NCBI GenBank assembly: GCA_012862575.1
Contig: BLSF01000067.1
Location: forward strand, 1 to 64,000
DNA: 64,000 bases
Source: Parietichytrium sp. I65-24A
Taxonomy: Eukaryota; Sar; Bigyra; Thraustochytrida; Thraustochytriidae
Direction: 5' to 3'
Made by a program: the position numbers and the translations under genes
Shown: piece after piece, positions 11,952 through 22,800 of the stretch
Position numbering within the stretch: position 1 is the first letter of the stretch
Layout: each line of letters begins with the position of its first letter
Notes under the pieces: model-generated
What the model saw: the letters and a program-made list of their open reading frames with translations, nothing else
What the model was told of the DNA's origin: nothing
Database searches by the model: none

Positions 11952-13307
11952 TCAGAACTGTAGAGGAGCAGATATCACAATAGGAGGCGGAATGCTTTGC
12001 TGATGGCGCCGCTGCTCGTGTTGTGCGTACTGCAAATAAGCTGGGTAGAGATCGAAAGCCTTACGGTGCTGCTCCACAAACTCTTGCCATGTTTGCCCAC
12101 AGGTTTCCTCCAAATTGTAGTCATGCCGGCTCTTGTAAGCCTGCGAAAAGTGCGCCTCCACGTTCAGAGACGCTGCCATACTGCCATTGATGTGCAGACC
12201 CAGGTGGCGGTAGAGAGCCGCAATGCACTTGACAAGGTCTTTCTTGCAGAGCTCGTAGTGGAGAAAGCTAAATTGCCGAGTATGCGCTTTGAGCGTCCGT
12301 CTCACTTCGCGCGGATAAGTGTAATGGAGGGAGCACATCTGCGTTAGCAGGCGATTGAAAGGATATTTGACGGTTGGGCTTGCGAAAAACCTCCAGCACT
12401 GGCTAATGTAGGAAACCATGGACGGAATCGCCTTAAATGGATTCCTGACCATCACCAGGATCTCCGCGTCAGGAAATGTCTCGAGAACGGAGCGCAGCCG
12501 TAGCGTAAACGTTGGGTTCTTGGAGAGGTATCGAAGCCCGTCTCCATGGCCCAGCAGCCTCCGCGAATAGAGGTGTTTCTGAACACATGTTTTGTAATAG
12601 CTAAAGATAGCTTTGCGCCCGTCCTCCTCAAGCGTGCTATCAAAATAAATAAGCGGGGAGAAATCTTCAATTAGTGGCATCACCAGAGAGCTCAGCTGAC
12701 ACGCCGAGATGTTCATCATGAGCCATTCGTCCTCCTCTGCGTGCCAAATTCCGATGGGGTGCACGTTGGTGTATTTAAAAAAGTACTTGTCCACCATGCC
12801 CACGGTGGTCTGGAGGGGGCTGCCCAGCTTGTCATCCAGACGTCCCAGCCCGTGGAACATCATCCGCCAAGTCACTGACTGTGCTACCACCATCTCCCAC
12901 AAGGCCGGCGCCGTGAAGTTCGCGCGATCCTGCGCCAGCACGCGGTGCGCCCAGGTGGTCCCGCTCCTCGCGTTGCCCACGATGAACACAGGCTTTTCCA
13001 CCTTCTCCTTCTTCCAGCCCCTGAACATCACATCGTCTAGGTAGAATCCCACGTGGTTCCACACGATCAGCGCCGGCACGCTGACGCCCACTGCCACAAG
13101 CACGGCCATGCGCTTTGGCGTCATCTCGAACGGCGCGTCGTCGGAAGACCCCATTTCCACACCAGTGTCCTCTGGCGCAGGCTGCGACCTTGGCCGCGAC
13201 TCGCGGAGACTCACGCCCTGTTGCAGCTCCTTGCGCCACGTGCTCACGTACATCTTTCCAAACCGCCAAAGCGACGCCACCACGCCCGTCGACGACAGGT
13301 CGCCCAT
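11952..13307 (-). CDS. Membrane-anchored sulfotransferase-family protein
   Basis: The product is predicted to transfer sulfate from PAPS to a sugar, lipid or protein acceptor, probably in the Golgi. The start chosen is the ATG at 13307 (MGDLSSTG), giving 451 residues. A hydrophobic segment at about residues 65-85 (MAVLVAVGVSVPALIVW) is a single membrane anchor. It is followed by the 5'-phosphosulfate loop PVFIVGNARSGTTW (~106-119) and, later, the 3'-phosphate motif AEILVMVRNPFKAIPSMVS. Both match the broad Sulfotransferase_3 type. The catalytic-domain middle has HPIGIWHAEEDEWLMMN, typical of the bacterial- and protist-type members where the acceptor is often unknown. The tail is Gln/Pro-rich. 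The promoter side carries (CTTTGA) hexamer and 9-bp CCCACTCTG arrays. Confidence 0.85.
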   Translation of the reverse strand: MGDLSSTGVVASLWRFGKMYVSTWRKELQQGVSLRESRPRSQPAPEDTGVEMGSSDDAPFEMTPKRMAVLVAVGVSVPALIVWNHVGFYLDDVMFRGWKKEKVEKPVFIVGNARSGTTWAHRVLAQDRANFTAPALWEMVVAQSVTWRMMFHGLGRLDDKLGSPLQTTVGMVDKYFFKYTNVHPIGIWHAEEDEWLMMNISACQLSSLVMPLIEDFSPLIYFDSTLEEDGRKAIFSYYKTCVQKHLYSRRLLGHGDGLRYLSKNPTFTLRLRSVLETFPDAEILVMVRNPFKAIPSMVSYISQCWRFFASPTVKYPFNRLLTQMCSLHYTYPREVRRTLKAHTRQFSFLHYELCKKDLVKCIAALYRHLGLHINGSMAASLNVEAHFSQAYKSRHDYNLEETCGQTWQEFVEQHRKAFDLYPAYLQYAQHEQRRHQQSIPPPIVISAPLQF

Positions 13308-14364
13308 CGCGCCTGCCAACTGCCACGTGCTTCGATTACAGCTACCTAGCTAGCTTTGACTTTGACTTTTACTTTAACTTTGACTTGTGCGTCTGCGCTA
13401 GCGAGGGATGACTTTCACAGCGCCCACTCTGCCCACTCTGCCCACTCTGGCCACTGAGATCAACAGACTAATTTTCAATTGAGAGCGATTCAAATAGCAC
13501 CAAATGTTCCCGAATGTTCTTCCCAAATGTCCCCAAATGCCTGCTCGCGACTTGGCGGCTGCCTTTGACGTTGTTCGCTCCGACTTGTTCGTCACAACAC
13601 AAGCCACTGAGCAGATGGTGACAAGCAGATTCAAGTTCGGATCTGTCCGCGCAGACAGCCGCAGGACGCGCGCGGGCGGCTAGAGTTAATGGTATGGGCG
13701 CGCTAAGAGACACGCAACGCACGCACACGTGCCAGGTACGCGCGCACCCTGCGTAATTTGCCGGTCGGCGAATTGGCTTTCCCCGAGTGCACTCTGTCTG
13801 TCAACAACTACGCAAAACAATTCGTCACACTATCGATGACGTCAGCAAGACTGATAGGCCCAGCTAGGGTCCCCGTCACAGCAATAGTAAACACGAACAG
13901 TGTCTCATGTAGGCCAACTCCTAAACAGTTCTATGTGGTGTAGGGGCCGTAGTAGAAATTGACCGATTCGCTATTCGTACTACCGAATACGGTGATCAAT
14001 GGTGATAGTTGCACCATAGAGAGATGCTTAACTTTGGACAGGAGTTAGTGGCGAGTAGGGATGGATAGAGTGGTTAGCAAAGTGATGATGTCAGCGGAGC
14101 GTGGCTAGGGCGAGAGTTAATGTCCAGGACCGAGAAAGCTTGCAGCGGATGTGGGTTCTAAAGGCAGAGAATATATGGAGCAGAAAATGTCGCGACTCCG
14201 GAGCTTGATTGCTTGGTGTTTCTGTTGCTGGTTGGTGCTTTCGTATCTGGGATGAAGAGGAGGCTTGTTGAAATCTGTATCGGTTGGGGGTGGTCTCGAA
14301 CAACGAAGAAGAAGAGGATCATTTCAAAACTGTTTTCAAAGGTGATTATTACTACAAAGAAAAT
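13308..14364. other. Intergenic, with hexamer and nonamer arrays
   Basis: This region separates the sulfotransferase start from the LEA-like gene end. It holds tandem CTTTGA-type hexamers (13357-13385) and about four copies of a 9-bp CCCACTCTG unit (13425-13455) directly upstream of the sulfotransferase. No gene is supported. Confidence 0.55.
13357..13455. repeat. Hexamer and 9-bp tandem arrays upstream of sulfotransferase
   Basis: Units of CTTTGA (with variants) repeat five times, and CCCACTCTG repeats about four times. Both unit lengths are multiples of three. Comparable arrays lie upstream of other genes in the window. Confidence 0.75.
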
Positions 14365-15450
14365 TTACTGGACTGCGCGCTTGGCGGTGTCCTTGGCCTG
14401 CTCCATCTTGTTCTCGGCCTTATCCTTCATCTCCTGGAACTTGCGTCCGGATTCGCGCTCCACGTCGCTCTCGGCCTTGGAGGCCATCTGTGCAGCGGTC
14501 TCGGCCTTGTCCTCAGCCTTGTCCTTCATCTCTCCAGCCTTGTGCTTGGCGTCGGTAGCCATGTCCTGTGCCTTGTGCTTGGCCTCGTAAGCCTTGTCCT
14601 CAGCGGTCTCCTTGAGGTCTTCGGCCTTGTCCTCTGCTTTGGAAGCCATCTTCTTGGCCTCACCCTTGGCATCAGCAGCCATATCCTCAGCCTTGTCCTT
14701 GGCTTCGTAAGCCTTGTCCTCAGCCTCGGAGGCGACGTTCTTGGCCTTGCTCTTGGCATCAGCGGCCATGTCCTCAGCCTTGCCCTTGGCCTCGTATGCC
14801 ATGTCCTCGGCCTTATCCTTAGCCTCGTAGGCCTTGCTCTTGGCCTCAGAAGCGGCAGACTGTGCCTTGCTCTTGGCATCAGCGGCCATGTCCTGAGCCT
14901 TGTCCTTGGCATCAGCGGCCATGTCCTCAGCCTTGCCCTTGGCCTCAGCAGCAACCTCCTTGGCCTTCTCGCCAGATGCCTCGAGCTTCTCCTTGAGCGC
15001 TTCGGTCATCTCGATGGCCTTCTCCCGGCCAAACTCCTTTGCATCCTGAAGCTTCTCGCCGAGCTTTTCCTTGGCGCTCTCCATGACGGACTGAGCCTTC
15101 TCGGTAGCAGCCTCGGTGTATGGCGCAGCCTTCTCGGCAAGCTTCTCCTTCTGCTCGCCGAGAAACTCGGAAGCATCCTTGAGCTCCTGCTTCATGCTGA
15201 GTTCTGGCTGCTCGTTAATTGCCTCGTGCACAGGCTTAACCTGCTCGGTCTCCTTGGCGCCATGCTTGTACTGGTCCTTGGAGTCGAGGTGCTCGCGCCA
15301 GTCAGCCTTCTTGCTGCCCTCAGCCTTGTCGGCTTGGCGAAGGTTCTGCTGGTTGCTTGCGAACCCGCGAAGTCCAACGCGGGAAGCGTTGTTGAACCTG
15401 TTTGCCACTTGGGCGGATTCGATGCGTGCGATGCGAAGTGCGCGATACAT
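14365..15450 (-). CDS. Group 3 LEA-like protein with mitochondrial presequence
   Basis: Late-embryogenesis-abundant group 3 proteins are disordered in water and fold into amphipathic helices on drying, protecting membranes and enzymes. The start is ATG at 15450, giving 361 residues. Residues 1-33 (MYRALRIARIESAQVANRFN and onward to GLRGFASN) are Arg-rich without acidic residues, a classic mitochondrial presequence. From about residue 95 to the C-terminus the protein is a nearly continuous run of 11-residue units such as KGKAEDMAADA and KDKAYEAK, dominated by Ala, Lys, Glu, Asp and Met, with no Cys, no Trp and hardly any Pro. A mitochondrial stress protectant is the likely role. Alternative: an apolipoprotein-like or structural helical protein. 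The low-complexity sequence opens a long antisense frame that I do not accept as a gene. Confidence 0.82.
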   Translation of the reverse strand: MYRALRIARIESAQVANRFNNASRVGLRGFASNQQNLRQADKAEGSKKADWREHLDSKDQYKHGAKETEQVKPVHEAINEQPELSMKQELKDASEFLGEQKEKLAEKAAPYTEAATEKAQSVMESAKEKLGEKLQDAKEFGREKAIEMTEALKEKLEASGEKAKEVAAEAKGKAEDMAADAKDKAQDMAADAKSKAQSAASEAKSKAYEAKDKAEDMAYEAKGKAEDMAADAKSKAKNVASEAEDKAYEAKDKAEDMAADAKGEAKKMASKAEDKAEDLKETAEDKAYEAKHKAQDMATDAKHKAGEMKDKAEDKAETAAQMASKAESDVERESGRKFQEMKDKAENKMEQAKDTAKRAVQ

Positions 15451-15864
15451 TGTGTTGTATTTATAGTCTGATCTTGGACGTTGGTAATTGCTTGGGTGCT
15501 GTTTTGGGTTTGCAGCTTATTCTTGCTCTTTTGGGTTTTGCTTTTTGGTCTTGCGAGTTTGGTGTCTGGCACATCGAGTGAGTCAGTCCCGACCAAAGTC
15601 CAACTCAAAGGGTTGGTTCTTACCCTGCTTTCGTCAAGGTGGTACGCAATATGGGCGGATTCGAAGAAAGGCCAGCGACTTTCTCGCTAGGCATTCTAAG
15701 CTTTCGCGATCCAAGATGGGCAATGCAAAGAATATTACTCTTGTTTCAGCGTTGAGTATAACATTGCGATCGAGAGACGGAGCGAAGCCTCTGCCCTGCA
15801 CAGGCTCGCTGGGGAGGCTGTAAAGTCTCTCAAGTCTCCACTCTTCGAGAATACAAATGCCTGT

Positions 15865-15876
15865 TCTGAATTCTGA
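15865..15876 (+). repeat. Dispersed motif TCTGAATTCTGA
   Basis: A 12-mer centred on GAATTC. Same or one-mismatch copies lie at 17225-17236, 21589-21600 and 24316-24327. Reverse-orientation (TCAGAATTCAGA-like) copies lie at 6962, 10967, 21909 and 39627. All are outside genes. Confidence 0.55.
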
Positions 15877-17155
15877 TTTTCGTTCTTCACGCGGGCAGTA
15901 CAAAGTAGCACTTTCAGCACGATACACTGACCAAACGGCGGCCTGTAGAGCACAGTGCTGCGGAGTGACAGATTCCTTCAAGTTGGACCTGGTTCAGGCA
16001 GTCGCACCAGTATGTGGACTTGGCACCCTAGCACCGTCGCGATCCTGTTGAGGCTTAAAAGAACTTCGCACCTCCATCCCTCCCTCCTCTGGGGCCTTTC
16101 TTCCACGGTCACACTGTGTAAGTACAATTCCGAATTAGAATATTAATTCAGGAGTGCCGTGAGATGTGGATGGACTATTAGCGTCCAAAACTCTCAGGCA
16201 GCTCCTGGCAAGCGGCTCGTAGGAGAACATTTGCTCCAGGGAAGGTTGGCCGCTGTCGCCTGCTCTATTGAAGGCTGCAGAGCCCACGGAAAATTCTCCA
16301 TGAGGAGCGAGGGTTCATACCCGACCTTCCGTTCACTGCGAATCTGCTGTCTGTGAGCACAGCATATTTTCGTTCCTAGCGGTCTCGTCGCAGGTCGGCT
16401 TGGCTTGAGGCTTGCTAATGTACTTTTCGTGCTGTTTCATGCGAATTCCAACGCGAGCGGCCACCGCTATCTCTAAACCGCAGAAGACCCTGATAGCAGT
16501 GAAATTGCAGTGCGGTACACAGTACGGATACTCGTGCAGCTTTCATGGCCTGGAGCGACCCGCCGGGCACACAGCATCCTACCTGTGTCAGGAGTCGTTG
16601 CCCTTTGCAGTAATGAAGAAAAACAACAATTTCGACCTCTCTCCAGCGGGGAATTTATTCGTACATTCTCAAAAAGCAGGCTGCGAGTGAAGCGCAGGTT
16701 GTGTAGTGTTTGTTTTCCTTCCTCATCTCTCGCTTGCCATCACGCGATTAAAAGTACTTAATCAATCAATCAATTTGCATGACTCCTGTGCGTTACAGTA
16801 CAAGATCCTTCTCCGAGTCCCTCCCTGGTTTTACGGAAGGGTGGCCATGGTGAATTGTCTGCGTGAAAAACCGGACAGCTGATAGTGATGGTGTGCGTAA
16901 AACAGCGACAGATACTTTGTTTTAAGATTGATTATTTACATTTACATCTGAGTTACCTCGCTACACCGTGACCACGCTGACAATGCAGCAAACACGCGCG
17001 CCAAATGGCGGCTATGAAAGTCGTGAAAGTTACAATCTTTGACGAGCCTGGAAGTACGAGCCCCCTAGGATGCGCTAAGCAATTTAGGCCGACGCGCAAT
17101 TTTTCCAACCGCTTGATCAAGATGTGTGCAGTGAAACTAACACCCCTCATGCAAG

Positions 17156-17170
17156 TACTGACGGTGAGTA
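17156..17170 (-). repeat. Dispersed motif TACTCACNGTCAGTA, copy 2
   Basis: The reverse complement reads TACTCACCGTCAGTA, differing from the copies at 5852 and 48075 by one base. Confidence 0.6.
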
Positions 17171-18152
17171 TGAAGAGCATTGAGTCCTCGATATTCTGAC
17201 TTGTGAATTCTGAATCAATGTTCTTCTGAATTCTGAAATTGGATGATGGTGTCCTGTTCAAATTGAAATGAACACGTACTTTCGGCAGTCTTGACCAAAA
17301 GAAGACAGAAAATCTTTCTTGGTGCGCAATGACACGGCATAGCGCAGAGGTGACCACGAGTAATAGTGTAATGTACCCAGTACTCTTTGGCTCGGCAAGA
17401 TGTCTCCAGCCAGCGGAGTTCAGCGATGCTTACTGTCGAGCGGGCTTTGCAGGCTTTGCGGGCTTTTGCGGGGGCGACGACAGCAGTATTTGTACAATCT
17501 TGACTGGAATCTGGATTGTTCGGACGAACGAACTTGGAAAAGCTTGTGCTTCAACATTCGCTTTGAAAATCCTGGAGAAAGTGCTATGGTATTTCGGATA
17601 AACGGCGGGCGCAGGGCGGGAAAATTGGGAGGCTCGTATAAGTGGATATGACAATATCACTGCGAATTCGATTTATATTCTGATTCGTATTCGTGGTTAT
17701 TTTTGCCAGTTACATTCGTTCTATCTGCAGTGCGGGCAACTTGGTCAACGATGGACCTGTCGCTGAAGCTTTTGGGGTCTTCAGTGATTGACTGGGTCTC
17801 TGCAATAGCGTCATCGATCTTCTCTCCGAGTATTGTGCGCGATTGTAGTGGCCCGGCCTGAGCATCAAAGGAAATTATGTGAGAATCAAATTCATTTCCA
17901 AGTCGTGCGTGAAGCACGATCGATACAAACAGGACCTGAGTTCTTAGCGCGGGGTATGCTTTTTCGACGCTATATGAACCTACACAGTGTGAAGATGTGC
18001 GCTGGGATCGGCGCAGTGGATACCAAATTTGCTATAGTTTATTCTCTTCTTGTTACACAAGTTTAAAACGTGCTCTCCAACTACTGTAAGTGTGGACTCA
18101 CTTACCCACACGAGGAAGCGGTGGCACTTTGCGACTTTTTGATTAGATGGGT

Positions 18153-19814
18153 CTACTTGCAATTGTTCCAAAATCTAGGGAAGAACCACTCTGAACCGCG
18201 GCAGCAACGGTTACACGACGTTCCTGCAAGACACGTTGTGCCCCTTCCCCAACAAGGCTCCTGCCCGCATGCTGTCCACGCTTTGCCATACCAGTAGCTT
18301 GATGGCCTGCAACACTGCTTGCAGGTCGTTCCGAGGCCACAGTGAGTGCCGTCGCGCATACAAGGCTCGCTTCCACAGGCATTGTAACCTTTGGCCCACC
18401 AAAACTCGCTTTTGCCATTTCGGCACATCGAGCAGTGTTTATAGGGAACGATGTTGCTTGGGTCACAAAAGCTCCCATCCGAAATGCGCCCTTTGAAATC
18501 GACGCAGCACGATTCTTTCGAGATATCCCCAATATCATCGGCGCTCTCGTCACAAGCGTCTTTGATGCTGTTACCAATCTTCAGGTCGATGATACTTTCT
18601 CGTTGAACATTGACCGGCATCGAGCGCACTTCTGAGGGCAAAATCAGGCTGTGCCTCTCCTCCGAGTACTTTATGGTGGTCGCTGAGCAAGATGATCCAA
18701 GGAGGCTGGCTTTTGTATTTGACACGCTGATGACAGGTGTAGCAAATGTGGCATGCTCATCGAGCTCCAAAAGTCTGTTCTTGAGCGGGACAAAAACCTG
18801 AAGAATCTGTTCGTACAGTGTTTCGCCTGCAAGACCAATTAGTTCGTCCAATGAGTTCTCGACTTGGGTGAACAGGCCATCGAGTGGGCACAACGCCACG
18901 TCAATCACTTGTCCCACCAGAGTCGCCAGTTGTTGCAAGGGTTGTGGCGTGGCGCAACAGAATCCCTCAGTTACTGTGTCACCAACAAAGTCGATCATGT
19001 TCCCGAAAGTGTCCACAACGGGATCAAAGCTTTCCTTCAGCTTTTGAAGGTGCTCGATGATCAAGTCGAGGTTGAGATTTGCCAGGTACTCCTCTACTTG
19101 ACTGAGAACTCGAGTCACTTCGTCTGAAGCATTGTCGCACTGCTCTGCAACTTTGAGGCCCGTCGCGAGGGGCCTCTTGACATCAAGGCTGAATGACTCC
19201 AGGTTAGTGTCATCATCACAGGCCGTGGAAGCTTCAACGCAAGCAATGGAGTCTTCGTGTTTGGCTTTTGAGATCTCCGCTGCCTTGGACGCCGCCTGAA
19301 ATGCCAACTTGACTTTGGACAGTGTACTGGATGATCTGCGCGCCACACTGTCCAATTTCTTGAGAAAATCCGCTAAAACTTTGATATTTCCGAAAATTTT
19401 GTTGAGAGCAGTATAGGTCGCATCGGCCAGCCTGATGCCAATGTTTACAAGCTTCCCGTACTTTGGGATCCGAGACGCAACTTTGGAGATCTTTTTCAAG
19501 CTCTTTTGAAGACCGGATACTACGTTGTCAAGTTTCTTGCTCCATTCGTCAGCGTTCTCGGAAAGCTTTTTCGCGGCAGAGGTGAGCTTTTTAAATCGAC
19601 CCATGGCTTTTGCCGGTGGAGCTAGGTACTCCACGCAGAGGTCAGACTCCCGCTGGATGTCCCCGAGCATGACGGCGACCTGTTTGGACGCCTCCACTGC
19701 ATGGCACTTTTCTCTTCTGTCTTCGACCTGCTCCAGTGCGAAGCTGCGCAAATTGCTGTTGACGACGCCTTCCGCCAGTGCGAAGAGCAAGCAAAGGACC
19801 ACGATGACCTTCAT
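18153..19814 (-). CDS. Secreted protein with C-terminal tandem Cys-rich repeats
   Basis: The ATG at 19814 gives a 553-residue protein that opens with a clear signal peptide (MKVIVVLCLLFALAEGVVNS). Residues ~25-440 are mostly helical and amphipathic, rich in Lys, Ser, Val and Leu, with scattered Cys; I recognise no domain there. The last 95 residues hold two 37-residue repeats with the pattern W-x-x-x-G/A-x-x-A-C-G-x-E-P-C-x-x-x-G-T-x-C-x-x-G-T-x-C-x-x-C-C. The first contains ACGSEPCMRDGTHCGLGTTC, the second ACGQEPCWGRGTTCLAGTSC. A truncated third unit ends FWNNCK. Even spacing of six Cys suggests disulphide-linked microdomains, perhaps carbohydrate or wall binding; that is inference. It sits isolated between two large gene-free regions and has no intron. 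Confidence 0.8.
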   Translation of the reverse strand: MKVIVVLCLLFALAEGVVNSNLRSFALEQVEDRREKCHAVEASKQVAVMLGDIQRESDLCVEYLAPPAKAMGRFKKLTSAAKKLSENADEWSKKLDNVVSGLQKSLKKISKVASRIPKYGKLVNIGIRLADATYTALNKIFGNIKVLADFLKKLDSVARRSSSTLSKVKLAFQAASKAAEISKAKHEDSIACVEASTACDDDTNLESFSLDVKRPLATGLKVAEQCDNASDEVTRVLSQVEEYLANLNLDLIIEHLQKLKESFDPVVDTFGNMIDFVGDTVTEGFCCATPQPLQQLATLVGQVIDVALCPLDGLFTQVENSLDELIGLAGETLYEQILQVFVPLKNRLLELDEHATFATPVISVSNTKASLLGSSCSATTIKYSEERHSLILPSEVRSMPVNVQRESIIDLKIGNSIKDACDESADDIGDISKESCCVDFKGRISDGSFCDPSNIVPYKHCSMCRNGKSEFWWAKGYNACGSEPCMRDGTHCGLGTTCKQCCRPSSYWYGKAWTACGQEPCWGRGTTCLAGTSCNRCCRGSEWFFPRFWNNCK

Positions 19815-22800
19815 TGCCTTGGTTCCACCTCTGTCAGCTCAGTGTTCGAGATCTGCCTGCCGAGGACGCTCGACTTCTCCTCATTTTGTTTCTCAATCAA
19901 TTTGAAAGAAAACTATGAAGAGAAACCACGTGAATGTGCTTCTCGAGGGTTCCTCGTCACGCCGATCATTTCTAGGTGGGCTTGCAGCTTTGGCGGTATG
20001 AAAACCAAAAAGACCGTGCTCAATGTTGTCACGGGACGATTCACAAGATACAGGGCACTATTAATGTGAACTCCTACGACAAAGCCCCGACATCCGAACG
20101 TTTCGAGCTCGAAAAATTTTGCGACATGAAAACTCTTCAACATTTGCTAAACGTTGACTAAGAATGGACAAACGCACACTGTGGGCGATGACTTCCGAGA
20201 ATTGGTGACAATTGGTGGAGCCAAGTGAAGACACGTGATCTCTAGCTAGTCTAGCTACTATGCATATGTTTAATAACTCCTGGTCCGTCCCAGATCATGC
20301 ATGCCTCAGCTGCCTCAGCCCAGTTGCCTTTCCAGTTGACAAGCGATTCACTAAACAGAATTGTGACGGGAAACTTCCCAGTCTATCGGCGGCTCCTGTC
20401 TTCCTGAACTTTTCCAAAGATTGCAGTGTTATTCTGCCACAACAGATATGTAAGCAGTAAACACGGTCAACACCGTTTGCACTGCGCGAATAAAGTTCGT
20501 GTGAGACGTGCAACTTGGCAATTGCGATCGAACGATTCCACTTGCATGGTCCAAGAATCGCACATCGCGACCGTCTTGCCAAGCCCAGAATGCCGCCGCA
20601 ATCGCGCTTGCGATGTGCCCTGGAGAGAAGCCGGTTTTAACCTAAAGCTTGAGCGTGGTAAAGCTTTTTGAAAAGCGATTAGTCAATGCGACTCGGCTGT
20701 TTGGCTTGTTTTCTTCTGCTCATTGCAGGGCGGGTGTGCAGTCAAACCCCGCCGACTCTTCGCGTCCTTGTTCTGCGCGAGGCGGGATCGTCATCTTCTC
20801 CAACCTCTTATGACCGCCTTTTTCCGCGATCCCTTAGCATGTGCTCATCTGGTTCTTTGGCTCCGTTTTGAAGTTGGGATCACGCACGCAATCCATCTTC
20901 GCTTTCGAGGGTTTTGGAAAAGCAATTTAGCGCAGCGTCATGGCTTAGATCAGCGAACGTCCCTGAAACGATCACACATGAATGGCACACACCTCTCCGG
21001 GTTCTCCTCCGTGCAACGACGGCACCCTAGTGGACGGGGTCCAAGCCCCGGAAATACATGTCTTGTATCTTCCCAGATTTTACTTCGTTTTGGAATATTG
21101 CATCACAATCCTTTCCATCTGTTTCCGAAACAGACTCAAGAGCGCTCGTCGAAAAAAAAGGCACCCAAACCACCATGAGCCTTGCTGTTCATCTAACTCT
21201 TTCCTTTCATCGAGGTTGGTTTTGATAAATCTGGGAATGGTTCTTTGAACCAGGAGAACTCAGCGAACCGCATTCTGTTCTCTCCGCATCCTCTGCATTT
21301 CTCGCGACCAACCCCATGAGTCAGTTTCCTGTGCATGCTGAGCGAGACCCATGCCTGTTCTAACTGTAAAACCAAACACGCAAAGCCCAGTTCTTGTGTT
21401 CTTGTTCACAGTCAACGAACAGGGTCACCCAAGCCGTTGTTTTTGTTGTTACATTTCGAGCCGGCGCGGAAGGCTTTCGCCAGCATGCATCGGCTCTTCC
21501 GAACGCACATTTCCCCCGCAAACGTGCGTTTTCGGCACTCTGGAGTGAAACGTTAGAATAATTAATTCATTGACAGTCTTCTGTTCATTCTGAATTCTGT
21601 TTCTGTCGAGGAAATGTCTTCTCAGACAATGACCGGCTAGCGTTTACACCGACGACCTCCACGAGGGACCACTCAGTGAAACGACTAACCGCGGGAAAAA
21701 ACAAACTGACTGTGAGTCCAGTACTAGTATTGGAAGATATTTTTTGTTTTGTAAATTTATTCTTTTGGTTTTTGTTTTTTCATTGCGCCTTTTTTCGCTG
21801 GACTTGCGAGTCTACTAGCCAGCTAGTCGAACGGGCGCAGAAGAGCGAATTGCAGAGCCTCTTTCGCCACTCGGGAGATTGCCATCCGTGAATGCAGAAT
21901 TCATATTTTAGAATTCAGAAATCCACAGTCAAACCACCAGAAACTCATGAACAGAAAAGCGCACTGCCTCCTGTAGCCTTCTGTAGCCTGCCACTCAAAC
22001 AGAAGAGCAGCACTTGCTTTTGGCTCACACTTGCACTCGCAACATCGCGGTCCGTACCGATAACCAACTCGTGTGCGGTCCTCGAGTCTCAGACACTCAC
22101 ACGGAGAAGAAAAGTAGAGAGAAGCTTCCGGCAGAAAGAAGGAAGAGCTTCCAAAATGCAGTCCTGGGGACACGAAGATTTACCTGAAAGGCTAGCTCCA
22201 GGATCCGACTCGAAACTCTCCCCGTACCTGATTCTCACGTCAACATGGAATATCCCGCTCGTTAGCAGAAAGCTCTATTATTCTGTGCAATGGAAGAGCG
22301 AGCTTACGACAAATGAATGCTCGAGTGAGTACTTCTTGGTGGGATTTCCGTCTTGTTATACGCTGGGACTCAGTGAGCCACTTGTGGTTTCACTTGTCAG
22401 TATTGCATTCACAGTCAATACCATTCGCGATAGTGCACTTCATATTCTTCATATCACTGGTGTCCCAAGTTTCAAGCTTCACAGTTGTTTCAATTGCCTC
22501 GTTCGTTGCACTGGACGTTAGCTCAAGTTACACAGGCGACAATACCAAGCTCTTGATCGAATTGGAAACAGCCCCCTCGGGTTAGCTTCAGCTATCGCCC
22601 ACACAGGGAAAACGCTCGCCTTCCAACTCGGAACGGGTGTGAACCACAAATCATACGACATGTCATGCTTCTTACCTTGCGCTCTCTTGGCCCAGCAGAA
22701 CAGAACTGCACTGCCTGCACTGCCCAACGAAAAATGGGGCACTAGAAGTTTTCCACAGCGCAATGATTGATCTTTTCCCCAAAGTCGTGGATCTCTCTCT

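Larger units (their letters stand above)
15451..18152. other. Gene-free region of 2.7 kb
   Basis: I see no supported gene. The frames present are short and lack conserved features. Dispersed motif copies occur: TCTGAATTCTGA at 15865-15876 and 17225-17236, and the 15-mer at 17156-17170. The part near 15,460-15,700 probably includes the LEA-like promoter. Confidence 0.5.

Noticed and set aside
14284-15471. 395-codon plus-strand open frame antisense to the LEA-like gene
   Set aside because: It is the mirror of repeated Ala/Lys/Glu codons; the hydrophobic repeats have no signal or domain, while the minus-strand product has a presequence and LEA repeats.
16300-16325. GGGTTCATACCC, B-box-like
   Set aside because: T stem pairs poorly and no A box is found at the right distance upstream.
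21892-22521. 209-codon plus-strand frame in gene-free DNA
   Set aside because: Begins at a dispersed motif copy, composition looks random, and no family resemblance is visible.
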